Source of the DNA: Kitasatospora paranensis | GTDB taxonomy: Bacteria > Actinomycetota > Actinomycetes > Streptomycetales > Streptomycetaceae | Assembly: GCF_039544005.1 (NCBI RefSeq) | Contig: NZ_BAABKV010000001.1 | Location: forward strand, 62,001-126,000 | Length of the DNA: 64,000 bases | Direction: 5' to 3' | Part shown: piece after piece, positions 20,163-28,527 of the stretch | How the letters are laid out: each line of letters opens with the position of its first letter | How positions within the stretch are numbered: position 1 is the first letter of the stretch | The notes under the pieces: model-generated | Databases searched by the model: none | Seen by the model: the letters and a program-made list of their open reading frames with translations, nothing else | Told to the model about the DNA's origin: nothing | Program-made: the position numbers and the translations under genes

Positions 20163-20771
20163 TCAAGCGGAGCGGCCGGGGCCGCTGGGTGCGACGACGA
20201 GCGCGGCGACGAGGCGGGCGACGAGGCGGGGGTTGTCGTGCGCCTGCGTACTGCCGTGCATGAGCAGGTGGTGGATCGTGCCCGCGAGGGCGAGCGCCAG
20301 CATCGGGCAGTCGGCGCCCGCGGGCACCCGGCCGAGTCGCTGCTCGGCCTCCAGGTAGCGGGCGAGCGCGTCCTCGACCGCGCCCGGGCCGGGGGCGCCG
20401 GTGCTCCAGGCCTCCCGCACCCGGTGCACGACCTCCTGCCGGGACATCGCCGCCGCGGTGATGACCGGCCCGTTCGCACCGAGCATCGCGAGCGCGGCAC
20501 GGGTCAGGTTGTCCTGCACCGTGCCGTGACCGGCTCGCTCCGGCAGTGGACGGACTTCGGCGGCGATCCGCTCGAAGCGGTCCAGGACGAGCTGGGCGAC
20601 GAAGTCGTCCAGGTCGGTGAAGTGGTTGTACAGCAGGCCCTTCGCGCAGTCGGCCTCCTCGGTGACGGCACGGTTGGTCAACCCGGCCGTCCCCTCCCGG
20701 GCGAGGACGCGTTCGGCCGCCGCGAAGAGTCGTTCCCGTGCGTCAGGGATGGCTACGCCGCGTGGTGACAT
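20163..20771 (-). CDS. TetR family transcriptional regulator
   Basis: A TetR repressor of about 202 residues. The helix-turn-helix region reads ARERLFAAAERVLAREG, LTNRAVTEEADCAKGLLYNH, FTDLDDFVAQLVLDRF. I chose the ATG at 20771 (MSPRGVAIPD) because the upstream in-frame codons would lie inside the tandem palindromes at 20799-20836, which are almost certainly its operators. It diverges from a methyltransferase gene 93 bp away, its likely target. The ligand-binding domain is Ala/Leu-rich and gives no clue to the ligand. Confidence 0.87.
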   Translation of the reverse strand: MSPRGVAIPDARERLFAAAERVLAREGTAGLTNRAVTEEADCAKGLLYNHFTDLDDFVAQLVLDRFERIAAEVRPLPERAGHGTVQDNLTRAALAMLGANGPVITAAAMSRQEVVHRVREAWSTGAPGPGAVEDALARYLEAEQRLGRVPAGADCPMLALALAGTIHHLLMHGSTQAHDNPRLVARLVAALVVAPSGPGRSA

Positions 20772-20798
20772 CGGTTCTCCGCTCAGGGCTTGCACTGA

Positions 20799-20836
20799 TG
20801 GGCATTTGCCCATACCGTCGAATGGGCAGATGCCCA
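20799..20836. promoter_or_regulatory. Tandem 14-bp palindromes, TetR operators
   Basis: Two perfect palindromes, TGGGCA-TT-TGCCCA (20799-20812) and TGGGCA-GA-TGCCCA (20823-20836), lie 24 bp apart between the divergent TetR (start 20771) and methyltransferase (start 20864). The spacing places two repressor dimers about two helical turns apart. Confidence 0.75.
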
Positions 20837-20863
20837 TACTAGCTCTCCGGCAGGAGCGGGACC

Positions 20864-21674
20864 ATGCGCGAGCTCGTCAACACCCAGCAGTTGGAGGCCT
20901 GGAACGGCGAGGAGGGCCAACACTGGAGCGATCACCACGACCGCTGGAACGGAGCGCGTGCTCGACGTCGGCTGCGGCGCCGGCCAGACCACCCGGCTCG
21001 CCGCCCGGGCCGCCGGCAACGGCTCCGTCCTGGGCCTCGACCTCTCCGGCCCGATGCTCGACCGGGCCCGCACCCTGGCCGCCGGGGAGGGCCTGCATCG
21101 GATCACGTTCGAACAGGTCGACGCCCAGGTCCACCCGCTGCCGACCGCCGGTTTCGACGTGGCGATCAGCCGCTTCGGCATCATGTTCTTCGACGATCCG
21201 GCTGCCGCGTTCGGCAACATCGGCCGGGCCCTGCGCCCGGGCGGCCGGATCGCCTTCGTCTCCATGTCCGACCCCGCCCGCACCGAATGGGTGCAGGCGT
21301 TCGCAGCCGTCCGGGCCGCGCTGCCGCTCCCGCCGCAGGCCGACGGCACGCCCGCGGGCCGCGGCATGTTCTCGCTCTCCGACCCCGCCGAGATCCGCCG
21401 AATTCTCGGCGCGGCCGCCTTCACCGACGTGCGCATCGAACCCGCCGAGGCCCCCGGACGGTTCGGCCGGGACGTCCAGGACGCCGCCGAACACCTCCTG
21501 GCCTCCGGTCCCCTCCGACACCTGACAGGCCTCCTCGATCCCGCGGCCACCGACGGCCGGGCCGGCGCCGACCTGGTGCGGGACGCGTTGACCACCGCCC
21601 TGGCCCCGTACGAGCGGCCCACCGGCGTCGAACTCCGCACCGCGGCATGGGTGGTCACCGCCACCCGCCCCTGA
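20864..21674 (+). pseudogene. Class I SAM-dependent methyltransferase with internal deletion and frame change
   Basis: The product opens with MRELVNTQQLEAWNGEEGQH and WSDHHDRWN, typical of a Streptomyces methyltransferase family, then shifts frame into ERVLDVGCGAGQTTRLAARA (SAM-binding motif I), VLGLDLSGPMLDRARTLA, FDVAISRFGIMFFDDPAAAF and a Rossmann core ending in LRTAAWVVTATRP. Relatives carry roughly 20-25 residues between DRWN and ERVLDVGCG that are absent here, so this is a short deletion, not one lost base. The SAM site itself is intact in the second frame. It is divergent from the TetR with tandem operators. The substrate is unknown. Confidence 0.7.
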
Positions 21675-21916
21675 ACCCCCGCCGGCGGCAGACCGGCGGG
21701 AGCCGGCGTTGCCGATGACCGGCCCGTCGCCGATCTGCCGGCACGCCTGCGCGAAGACTGTCTTCCCCACAGGCGAGGCGGACGCATTGTTCGGGAAGAA
21801 GCTGGACGTCTTCGCCGAGCAGCACCCCGGTGCCGCCCCGGCCGAGAGCTGATCTTCCCGGGGACAGGTGCGCGCTGCGGCGGCCGCGCGCGTCGTCACG
21901 CGCGGCCACTGGCGCT

Positions 21917-22233
21917 TCACGGCGTCCGGTCCTTGTCGGCCGCCATCCGCGCGAGGACCTCGGGAACGGTGCGGCCGGGCGTGCCCTCGGGCAACTTCCG
22001 AGGGTCGAAGTAGACCGGGTTCGCCTGCACCCGGAGCTCCGCGGGCGCGGTGCGCCGCCACCTGCGCCTGTAGGTGGTCGACAGATGCGCAGCATCGTCC
22101 AGGCGACGTGCCAGCGCCGGGCCTCCTCGAAGGTCAGGCCGTGGTCGCCCATCCACAGTCCCATCCGGCGCATCATGCGGGGTGCGACCAGGAACTGGAC
22201 CGGGGTGGGGAGCGGCGGCTTCGGACGGCTCAT
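21917..22233 (-). pseudogene. Small conserved hypothetical protein, one frameshift
   Basis: I do not recognise a family. The frame starts at ATG 22233 behind a good ribosome site (GAGGAG), reading MSRPKPPLPTPVQFLVAPRM and MGLWMGDHGLTFEEARRWHV. Near 22070 it shifts and continues as AELRVQANPVYFDPRKLPEG, TPGRTVPEVLARMAADKDR, ending at 21917. Total about 105 residues, basic, with an amphipathic middle and no membrane helix. The 240 bp between this gene and the methyltransferase contain only a short open stretch ending in KKLDVFAEQHPGAAPAES, which I could not assign. Confidence 0.5.
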
Positions 22234-22438
22234 CAGGATCTCCTCGCTGTCCGGCCGGACAACCTCCGACAGCTCTCTCAACACAGGCCGCCCCCATGCC
22301 GGGCCACAGGGGGCACCCGGAAGCACACCGGAAGGCCTCTCTCGGCCTCCGGCCGGTGGTCCGTGCTCCTCTGCAGGCGGGGCTGGTCGCGCCGGAGAGC
22401 CACGCACGCGAAAGCAGCGTAAAGCGTACACTTCTGCC

Positions 22439-22693
22439 ATGAGCGACATGTTGCCGATCACCGAGGCGCGGGCCAAGTTCGGCTCGCTGGTCCGCCGGGC
22501 CTCCCACGGCCGCGAGCGGATCGTCATCACCGACCACGGCCAGCCCGCCGCCGTACTCATCAACCCGGTCGAGCTCGCCGAGATCGAAGAGGCCCTCGCC
22601 CTCGCCGAGTACCGCAACCGCCAAGCGGCCGGCACCCAGCGCAATGTCGCCCATGACGAGGTGCGCGCGATGCTGGGGCTGGAGCGCGGGTGA
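22439..22693 (+). CDS. Type II antitoxin, Phd/YefM family
   Basis: An 84-residue antitoxin: MSDMLPITEARAKFGSLVRR and RERIVITDHGQPAAVLINPV form the Phd/YefM DNA-binding and dimerisation domain, and the C-terminal tail (EYRNRQAAGTQRNVAHDEVR) would wrap the toxin. The start ATG at 22439 is the only one giving the family N-terminus. The stop overlaps the GTG start of the toxin by 4 nt, the usual coupling. Such proteins neutralise the partner toxin and repress their own operon. Confidence 0.9.
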   Translation: MSDMLPITEARAKFGSLVRRASHGRERIVITDHGQPAAVLINPVELAEIEEALALAEYRNRQAAGTQRNVAHDEVRAMLGLERG

Positions 22694-22940
22694 CCCACCG
22701 GATCGTCTGGGACGAGCACGCGATCAACGCGGCCGCCCGCTTCCTCAAGGACGACCACGACGGGCTGCGCCAGGTCATCGACGCCGTCGATCTCCTCGCC
22801 GACAATCCCCGCCCCACCGGCACCGCCGAGTACGGATCCCCGGCCTGCGCCGCCTGCACGTCGGCCGCTACCGCGTCCTGTACGAGATCACCGACGACAC
22901 CGTGACCATCGTCGTCCTGAACCTCGGCCGCATCGCCTGA
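22690..22940 (+). pseudogene. Type II toxin, RelE/ParE family, one frameshift
   Basis: The toxin partner begins at GTG 22690 (THRIVWDEHAINAAARFLKD, DHDGLRQVIDAVDLLADNP). After TAEYGSP the frame is lost; adding one C to the CCCC run near 22845 gives GLRRLHVGRYRVLYEITDD and TVTIVVLNLGRIA, the canonical RelE end with catalytic R-x-x-R-V-x-Y. The complete product would have 84 residues. RelE toxins cut mRNA on the ribosome. An antitoxin kept intact beside a toxin with a one-base lesion is either a base error or relaxed selection. Confidence 0.8.
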
Positions 22941-23074
22941 CCCCGAAGGGGTTGGACGGCACCGGCCCGACGCCGCGCCGAGACAGGCCCTCCGGCAGTG
23001 GGGCCCGGTCCGGCGGCCGCGGCCATGGGCAGCCCAGTCACCGCGAACGCACAGGAAGGACCAGAGGGACGCAC

Positions 23075-23608
23075 ATGGCACAGGAATCGGACGCCGAGGG
23101 CACCATGCTCCGCTGGGTGGACATCCTCGCGCAGCTGCAGGCCGGCGTGGAGGGCTGGCGCTACCGGTCGTTCGCGCAGGCCGTCCGCGAGCTCGGCATC
23201 ATGCTGCCGCCCGCGCCGTGGCCCGGAGACCGGGAGCATTGGGCGCCCGGCCGGTGCTTCGCCGCCGCCACCGACTACGCCGAGGCCACCGACGCCACCT
23301 ACGTCGAGGGCTTCGTCCTGGTACCCGGCCTGACGGCATGGCCGGTCTTCGAGCACGCCTGGTGCCTGCGCGACGGCGCGGTCGCCAACCCGTCCCTTCC
23401 CGACGGGTCGGCAGCCCTGTACTTCGGCATCCCGCTGGCCGCCGACTACCGGCGCAGCGAGCAGGCCCGCCGCGGCACCCACGCCGTCCTCACCACCGAC
23501 CCGCAAAACCCGTGGCCCCTGGTCAACGAAGACGCTCTGCGCCACGGGCTCCCGGCGACGGCGGTCCTGCCCCGGGCCGCGGCCGGCGGTACAGTCGCCC
23601 GGACGTGA
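23075..23608 (+). CDS. Conserved hypothetical protein
   Basis: This 177-residue cytoplasmic-looking protein has no family I can name. It starts at ATG 23075 (MAQESDAEGTMLRWVDILAQ) with GAGGGA upstream. It contains REHWAPGRCFAAATDYAEAT, YVEGFVLVPGLTAWPVFEHA and WCLRDGAVANPSLPDGSAAL, Y-FGIPL, a pattern seen in small actinobacterial proteins in which a conserved His/Trp stretch (FEHAWCL) follows a EGF/YVEG strand. No signal peptide or helix spans the membrane. It stands alone after the toxin-antitoxin module. Confidence 0.6.
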   Translation: MAQESDAEGTMLRWVDILAQLQAGVEGWRYRSFAQAVRELGIMLPPAPWPGDREHWAPGRCFAAATDYAEATDATYVEGFVLVPGLTAWPVFEHAWCLRDGAVANPSLPDGSAALYFGIPLAADYRRSEQARRGTHAVLTTDPQNPWPLVNEDALRHGLPATAVLPRAAAGGTVART

Positions 23609-24034
23609 CCGGCGGCGGCCGGATCCAGGCAGCCACCGGTTGCCCACCCTCGGGGTGAAGGTGCCGCTGCGGCGCACCGGTCCACTGCTCTCGCTGCGCA
23701 CCGGTCGCCGTACAGGCCCCACGTCAACTGCCCTCCCTGGCCAGCCCTGGGGGTCGCAGCGGCTTGGTGCAGCAGGCCGGCCAGGCCCGTCGCGGCCGAC
23801 GGCGATCTGGACGAGCGGGCACGAGGTGTCGGGGCTCTCAGCCAGTCCGGTTGCGGCCAGGGGGATGGCGGTCGCGAGCCAAGGCGCGGGGCCCTGGCAG
23901 GTGCGGATCGCCCGTGGTGATGACGGCGGTGGTCCGCGCCCGGGGTCGGGCTGTGGCGGCGCGCGGTCTTCGGGATGCGCTGGCCGGATGGAACGAGCCG
24001 TGACCGGCCGGGGGCTTCAGTGGTTGTTGTCCGT
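23609..24034. other. Gap without a supported gene
   Basis: About 425 bases between two hypothetical genes. Open frames here are the chance type common in GC-rich DNA and none shows a family motif or ribosome site. Confidence 0.4.
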
Positions 24035-24556
24035 ATGAGACGTTCTGCTCTGTCCTGGGTTGCGCCGCCGAACGGGGCGGGCGAAAGCGATCCTGATGTG
24101 GCCAGCGGTCCCTCCGGCCGCGGCCCGCGCGGCGGGATCCTCGCCGAGGCCGCCGCAAGCACCGAACGCGCCGCAGCCTGGGTACGCCGGGTCGCCGAGC
24201 GGCAGAGCGAGCCCGAACACGCGGCCGTCCTGGAACGGTTCGCCTGCGCCGTCTCCCGCGCGGGCGCCGACCTCGACCCCACCGACGGCTACCTCGGCGG
24301 CGTCGGCTGGGAGACCCGCTACCGCCTTGATGGCTACGTCCTGCTCGGAGCCCGCCGAACGCAGCAGCCGATCACCCTCACCCCCACCGAGACCCTCACC
24401 CTGGGCACCATCGGCGCCCTCGCCCTCGCGCTGCCCGCCGCCGCCATGTTCGACCCCACCGACCTCGCCCGGCTCTGTGCCGTCCTCGACGACGCCGTCA
24501 CCCACGCCCGAACCCACTCCCCCAACCCCGAGCCCGCCTCGACCCCACCCGCCTGA
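24035..24556 (+). CDS. Hypothetical protein, full-length copy of a duplicated gene
   Basis: The family is unknown to me. From ATG 24035 the product has about 173 residues: a variable first third, then AVLERFACAVSRAGADLDPT, DGYLGGVGWETRYRLDGYVL, LGARRTQQPITLTPTETLTL, GTIGALALALPAAAMFDPTD and LARLCAVLDDAVTHA. The Ala-rich hydrophobic stretch could be a single helix. A nearly identical second copy lies at 55085-55410, missing the first third because an IS3 element abuts it. The shared segment is about 330 bp with only scattered differences, so the duplication is recent. The start codon is uncertain. Confidence 0.55.
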   Translation: MRRSALSWVAPPNGAGESDPDVASGPSGRGPRGGILAEAAASTERAAAWVRRVAERQSEPEHAAVLERFACAVSRAGADLDPTDGYLGGVGWETRYRLDGYVLLGARRTQQPITLTPTETLTLGTIGALALALPAAAMFDPTDLARLCAVLDDAVTHARTHSPNPEPASTPPA

Positions 24557-24710
24557 TCGCCCACCACACTCTCGGCCCGGCCGGCCGCCAGCCCGGGTGG
24601 TGATGGGCATGCCCACGTTGCGCCCCCTTGATCGACTGAACACAACCCCGAGCAGCGGTGACCTCAGCGAGTCCGGCCGCCGCGAGGGGATTCAACGGCC
24701 GGACTGGCCT

Positions 24711-24747
24711 TGTTCACGAGTTCCGACGGATGTTCACCAGTTCCGGC
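24711..24747. repeat. Two direct copies of a 17-bp repeat
   Basis: TGTTCACGAGTTCCGAC (24711-24727) and TGTTCACCAGTTCCGGC (24731-24747) repeat with a 20-bp period, upstream of the gene at 24901. They may be a regulator site or part of an element end. Confidence 0.45.
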
Positions 24748-24900
24748 AGCAGCCGTTCCTGCGGGTTGTTCCATTTGAGCTGGTCAGAGAAGCCGTTGTC
24801 TTTCCGATAGTGACGGGTGCGTTTCCGCTGGTCAGGCATAGTGCTGGTGCCTCGGTGGCAGAGACGGGGTGTCGTGTCGTCTCTTCGGTGGGGGTGTCGG

Positions 24901-25383
24901 ATGCCGTCGGTGATGGGGCTGCTGGAGGAGCGCGAGCGTGCTGCCCGGCAGCGGGTAGAGGTCTTGCAGGCCGAGCTGCGGGAGGCCGAGGCAGCATGGG
25001 AGCGGTTCGTGATCGCCCGTCAGACGGTGGCCGAAGTCCTGGCGGAACCTCCTGTGGGCGAGGAGACGCCGTCGGCCGGGGTGGCCGGTGAACGGCCTGC
25101 ACGGGTCACCGGGGCGGTGCCGGGATCGGTGGTGCCGCTCTGGAGGGAAGGTCTCGATCCGGGTGCGCTGGCGCCGGACTACCAGCGGCTCGTGGAGGTC
25201 CTGGCGGGGAGCGGAGCGGAGATGGACTGTCGGCAGCTCGCGGCGGCCCTGGGTCTGGAGGTGGTCGCGGCGAAGGTGGAGAGAGTGCGGTCGAAGGTGA
25301 AGCGCCTGGCCGCGCGGGGCTGGCTGGCCGAGGACCGTCCGGGGATGTTCAGGCCGGTGGCCGGGCGAGGCGGCGGCTCATGA
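24901..25383 (+). CDS. Coiled-coil / winged-helix hypothetical protein next to IS5 transposase
   Basis: A 160-residue protein. Residues 5-50 (MGLLEERERAARQRVEVLQA, ELREAEAAWERFVIARQTVA) form a clear amphipathic coiled coil; a Pro/Val linker with VPGSVVPLWREGLDP follows; the C-terminal 80 residues (DYQRLVEVLAGSGAEMDCRQ, LAAALGLEVVAAKVERVRSK, VKRLAARGWLAEDRPGMFRP) look like a winged helix. I have seen this type beside transposases in Streptomyces but know no function. I place the start at ATG 24901. Its last 35 bases overlap, tail to tail, the end of the IS5 transposase gene, so it may be carried with the element. Confidence 0.65.
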   Translation: MPSVMGLLEERERAARQRVEVLQAELREAEAAWERFVIARQTVAEVLAEPPVGEETPSAGVAGERPARVTGAVPGSVVPLWREGLDPGALAPDYQRLVEVLAGSGAEMDCRQLAAALGLEVVAAKVERVRSKVKRLAARGWLAEDRPGMFRPVAGRGGGS

Positions 25384-26131
25384 CCATGGTCATCGACCAC
25401 CGGATCATCGCCTCGGAGGTGTCGGTGCGCATCTCGTAGTCGCGGGCGAGGCGGCGTGAGTGCATCAGCCAGGCGAACGTCCGTTCCACCAGCCACCTTT
25501 TCGGCAGCACCACGAAGCCCGTGGCGTCGTCGCTTCGTTTGACCACGGTCAGCGCGATCCGCAGGACATCGCGGGCGAGGTCGACCAGGCGCCCGGTGTA
25601 GCCACCGTCCGCCCACACCGGCGTGATGCGCCAGTGCCGCTCACGCAGTCGCTCCAGCAGCGTCCAGCCGGCCTCGCGGTCGGTGACGGATGCCGCGGTG
25701 ACCATCACCGCCAGCAGCAGCCCGAGGGTGTCCACCACGATGTTCCTCTTGCGGCCGTTCACCTTCTTCCCGCCGTCGAACCCCCGGCTGGCAGCCGGCA
25801 CCGACGCGGCCCCCTTCACCGACTGCGCGTCGATGATCCCCGCGGTCGGCTCCGGATCACGGCCCACGGCCCGCCTCACCCGGTCCCGCAACCGGTCGTG
25901 GAACTCCACGACCAGGCCGTTGTCCCGCCAGCGCCGGAAGAACGCGTAGACGCGGTCCCAGGCGGGGAAGTCCGCGGGCACCGCCCTCCAGGCGATGCCG
26001 CCCGCGACCAGGTAGCGCACCGCATCGACCAGCTGCCGGTGGCAGTAGCCCTCCGGCTGCCCGCCGCGGCCTTCCAGCCAGGCCGGCACGGGCATCGCGT
26101 CGCGCACGACGGCCCACTCCGCGTCGGTCAT
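25349..26131 (-). CDS. IS5 family transposase
   Basis: A DDE transposase of the IS5 group, intact at about 260 residues from ATG 26131 (MTDAEWAVVRDAMPVPAWLE); in-frame codons upstream (HRRPRYPSD) suggest the true start may be slightly earlier. The catalytic frame shows IIDAQSVKGAASVPAASRGF (first Asp), VWADGGYTGRLVDLARDV (second Asp) and RWLVERTFAWLMHSRRLARD (Glu in the Y/W-ERTF-WL signature). Element ends could not be fixed. The 380 bases upstream (to 26509) hold no gene I can support. Confidence 0.85.
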   Translation of the reverse strand: MTDAEWAVVRDAMPVPAWLEGRGGQPEGYCHRQLVDAVRYLVAGGIAWRAVPADFPAWDRVYAFFRRWRDNGLVVEFHDRLRDRVRRAVGRDPEPTAGIIDAQSVKGAASVPAASRGFDGGKKVNGRKRNIVVDTLGLLLAVMVTAASVTDREAGWTLLERLRERHWRITPVWADGGYTGRLVDLARDVLRIALTVVKRSDDATGFVVLPKRWLVERTFAWLMHSRRLARDYEMRTDTSEAMIRWSMTMVMSRRLARPPA

Positions 26132-26509
26132 GTCCGAGGGATACCTCGGACGCCTGTGCGGCCGATCCCCGGCGTTTCCGAACCGGTGAGCGAGACAATC
26201 ACACGACAGGGCATCGGAGTTGGACGACAACGACGCGGACACGGAAGACTGCAGCACCAGGGGCCTCCTGTTGCTCGACTGGATTCGACACCCACGAGCT
26301 GTGCAGGAGGTCCCACTTTCATGCCCTGCCGACCAGAAGATCACCCGACCGAGTCGGCAGACTCGAACTCACGCCCACCAAGATCGATAGAGCAACAGCC
26401 AGAGAGATCAAGGGCGTCAGCCCGTGCGCACTGCGGCCATCCCGCCGGTCCGCTCAGGCGCGGTCCGTCCGCTGCAGACGTCTGGAGCGGGGCTGTACCG
26501 GCGTGGTCG

Positions 26510-26950
26510 CTACCCGGCCACGGGGGTGGGCGTGTCGAGGACAGCGAGTTCTGCGGGTGTGGCCTGGCGTTTCCAGTCGGGGGCGAGGGCGGCGTAGGTA
26601 GCCACGTCGTGCCAGCAGCCCTGGGTGCGGAACAGTTGGCGCAGGGTTGCTTCGGGGTGCAGTCCTGCGGCCAGCATGAGTGGGGGCATGTGTTGGTGGT
26701 CGGTGCGGTGTCCGGCCCAGATGCGGTGCAGGCCGAGCGGGCCGAAGCTGTAGGCGATCTGGAGGCGGGCGGCTTCGTGGACGTGGCCTCTGGCGGGCGA
26801 GCCGGGCAGCAGGACGACGGAGGTCAGCATGGCGTTGCGGCCGTAGTCCTCGACCAGGAGGCCGACGGTGCCGAGCATGGCGTCGTGGTCGGGAGCGCAC
26901 ACGGCGAGGGTGTACTTGCGGCGGGGGTGGGTGAGGGGTGAGGTGGCCCC
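26510..26950 (-). pseudogene. GNAT acetyltransferase, 5' end removed by IS3
   Basis: The C-terminal two thirds of a RimJ/RimL-like GNAT N-acetyltransferase: RRKYTLAVCAPDHDAMLGTV, GLLVEDYGRNAMLTSVVLLP, RGHVHEAARLQIAYSFGPLG and LHRIWAGHRTDHQHM, where acetyl-CoA binding residues lie, then LAAGLHPEATLRQLF. The frame is open into the edge of the IS3 element at about 26955, and the missing N-terminal 60-70 residues are not found on the far side of the element (28238 onward). So the insertion was accompanied by a deletion or recombination. Confidence 0.65.
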
Positions 26951-26971
26951 CGGAGTGTGGACACAGGGGTT

Positions 26972-27870
26972 TCATGCCGCGAGGGAGAGTTTAGCCGGGG
27001 CGTGGTGTCGCTGTTCGAACTCGAGTGGTGAGAGGTAGCCGAGGGCGCTGTGGCGCCGTCGGGTGTTGTAGTAGGTGAGCCAGCGGAACACCTCGAGCCT
27101 GGTCCGGGCCACCGTTGTGAGCGGGATCCCGTGCAGGGCCTCGCGCTTGAGGCTCTGCCACAGGCTCTCCGCCAGGGCGTTGTCATAGGACGAGCCGACG
27201 CGGCCCATCGAGCGGCGGATCCCGTGGCGGTCGCAGACCTCGGCGAACGCGACGGACGTATATTGCGATCCGCGGTCCGCGTGGAAGATCACTCCGGTGA
27301 CGTCGCCGCCCCTCGCGGCGACCGCGGCCTCGATCGCGTCGATGACCAGTGAGGCCCGCATGTGCGTGGCCATCGACCAGCCGACCACCCGGCGCGAGCG
27401 GATGTCGATCACACAGGCCAGGAACAGCCACGACTGTCGGCCCGGATGTACGTGATGTCGCCGCACCAGCGCTCGTCCAGGCGCTCGGCGGTGAAGTCCC
27501 GCTCGATCAAGTCCGGCACAGGCGGTGCGACCGGCTCCGGGACCGTGGTGCGCTTGCGGCGCCGCAGGTGCCGGCCGGTGATCCGCCGCTCGCGCATCAG
27601 CCTCGCCACCCGCTTGCGGTTCACCGCCCGGCCACGGCCCCGCAACTCGGCGTGGACCCGCCGGGCCCCATAGGCCTCGCGGTGCTCGGAGTGGATTTCC
27701 CGGATCTCCTCCGCCAGGGCATGGTCGGCGGTCTGGCGCGCGGCACGGGCCCGGGCGCCGGCGAGCCACCGGTAGTAGCCGGACCGGGAGGCCCCGAGTA
27801 TCCGGCACAGCCGCTGGACGCCGAAGTCCTCGGCGTTGGCGGAGATGAAGTCCCAGCGGCGGGCTCTCAC
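26972..27870 (-). pseudogene. IS3 transposase OrfB, one frameshift
   Basis: The catalytic subunit with an rve (integrase core) domain. It starts at GTG 27870, overlapping the orfA stop by 4 nt (GTGA), and reads VRARRWDFISANAEDFGVQR, then a HTH_21-type region, then ERWCGDITYI with the first Asp. A shift near 27435 separates this from the rest: LFLACVIDIRSRRVVGWSMA, VIFHADRGSQYTSVAFAEV (second Asp), SYDNALAESLWQSLKREAL (catalytic Glu) and YYNTRRRHSALGYLSPLEFE. Joined, the protein has about 299 residues. Confidence 0.85.
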
Positions 27871-28187
27871 TTCATCTCCCTCGCGAAATACTGGGCCGCC
27901 CGCCGCAGGATCTCCCGCTCGAGCTCCCACTCCTTCTCCGCTTTCGCCGGCCGCGCGTTCTCCGCCCGCAGCCGGGCGTTCTCCACCCGGAGATCATCCG
28001 AGGAACCCCCGCTCCGTCCGGCCTGGAGACCATCGACGTCGGCGGCGCGAACCCAGGTCCGCAGCGTCCCGGGGTTGACGTTCAGATCGGCCGCGACGTC
28101 CTTGAACGTCCGCCGCCCGGCCGAGGCCCGCCACAACGCCACCGCGTCCGACCGGAACTCCGCACTGTACTTCGAGGGCCGTGCCAT
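27867..28187 (-). CDS. IS3 transposase OrfA
   Basis: The 106-residue DNA-binding subunit: MARPSKYSAEFRSDAVALWR and TFKDVAADLNVNPGTLRTWV form the helix-turn-helix, and LRVENARLRAENARPAKAEK with EWELEREILRRAAQYFAREM is the leucine-zipper coiled coil. A ribosome site (GGAAGG) precedes the ATG. The stop overlaps the start of orfB, so the two are coupled or fused by slippage. Confidence 0.88.
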   Translation of the reverse strand: MARPSKYSAEFRSDAVALWRASAGRRTFKDVAADLNVNPGTLRTWVRAADVDGLQAGRSGGSSDDLRVENARLRAENARPAKAEKEWELEREILRRAAQYFAREMK

Positions 28188-28527
28188 GCAGATTCACCTT
28201 CCTGGACCAACAAGATCCATTGTCAGGTGTGTCCACATCTCAGGGGTCACCTCGCAGCTGCCCCTGGCCCGGCCGCTGCGACGACAGGGACCGGGCCCGG
28301 AGCGGAGCTGGATGGACATCGCACTCCTGTCACCGACCCTACGGTCCGGCGCGGCCTCCATCTCCTCGGCGCGCCGGACGGCCGGACGACGGCCGAGGCC
28401 CGGCACATGAGAGCACTTTCGGGCCGGACCGTGTCCACCGGCGGCGGCCCGTCAGCCATCGCCCCTGTCACTGTCCGGCCGCTCGGTGGCGGAGCGTTCC
28501 CCACGCCGGTCCGGACAAGGCGGTGGG

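Larger units (their letters stand above)
26956..28237 (-). mobile_element. IS3 family element, copy A
   Basis: A complete-looking IS3-type element of about 1,282 bp. Its ends carry the inverted repeat TGTGGACACA (26956-26965) and its complement TGTGTCCACA (28228-28237). Inside are orfA and orfB on the minus strand. No clear target duplication flanks it, and the flanks belong to different genes, so the copy has taken part in rearrangement. It is related to, but clearly different from, the copy at 53815-55074. Confidence 0.75.
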
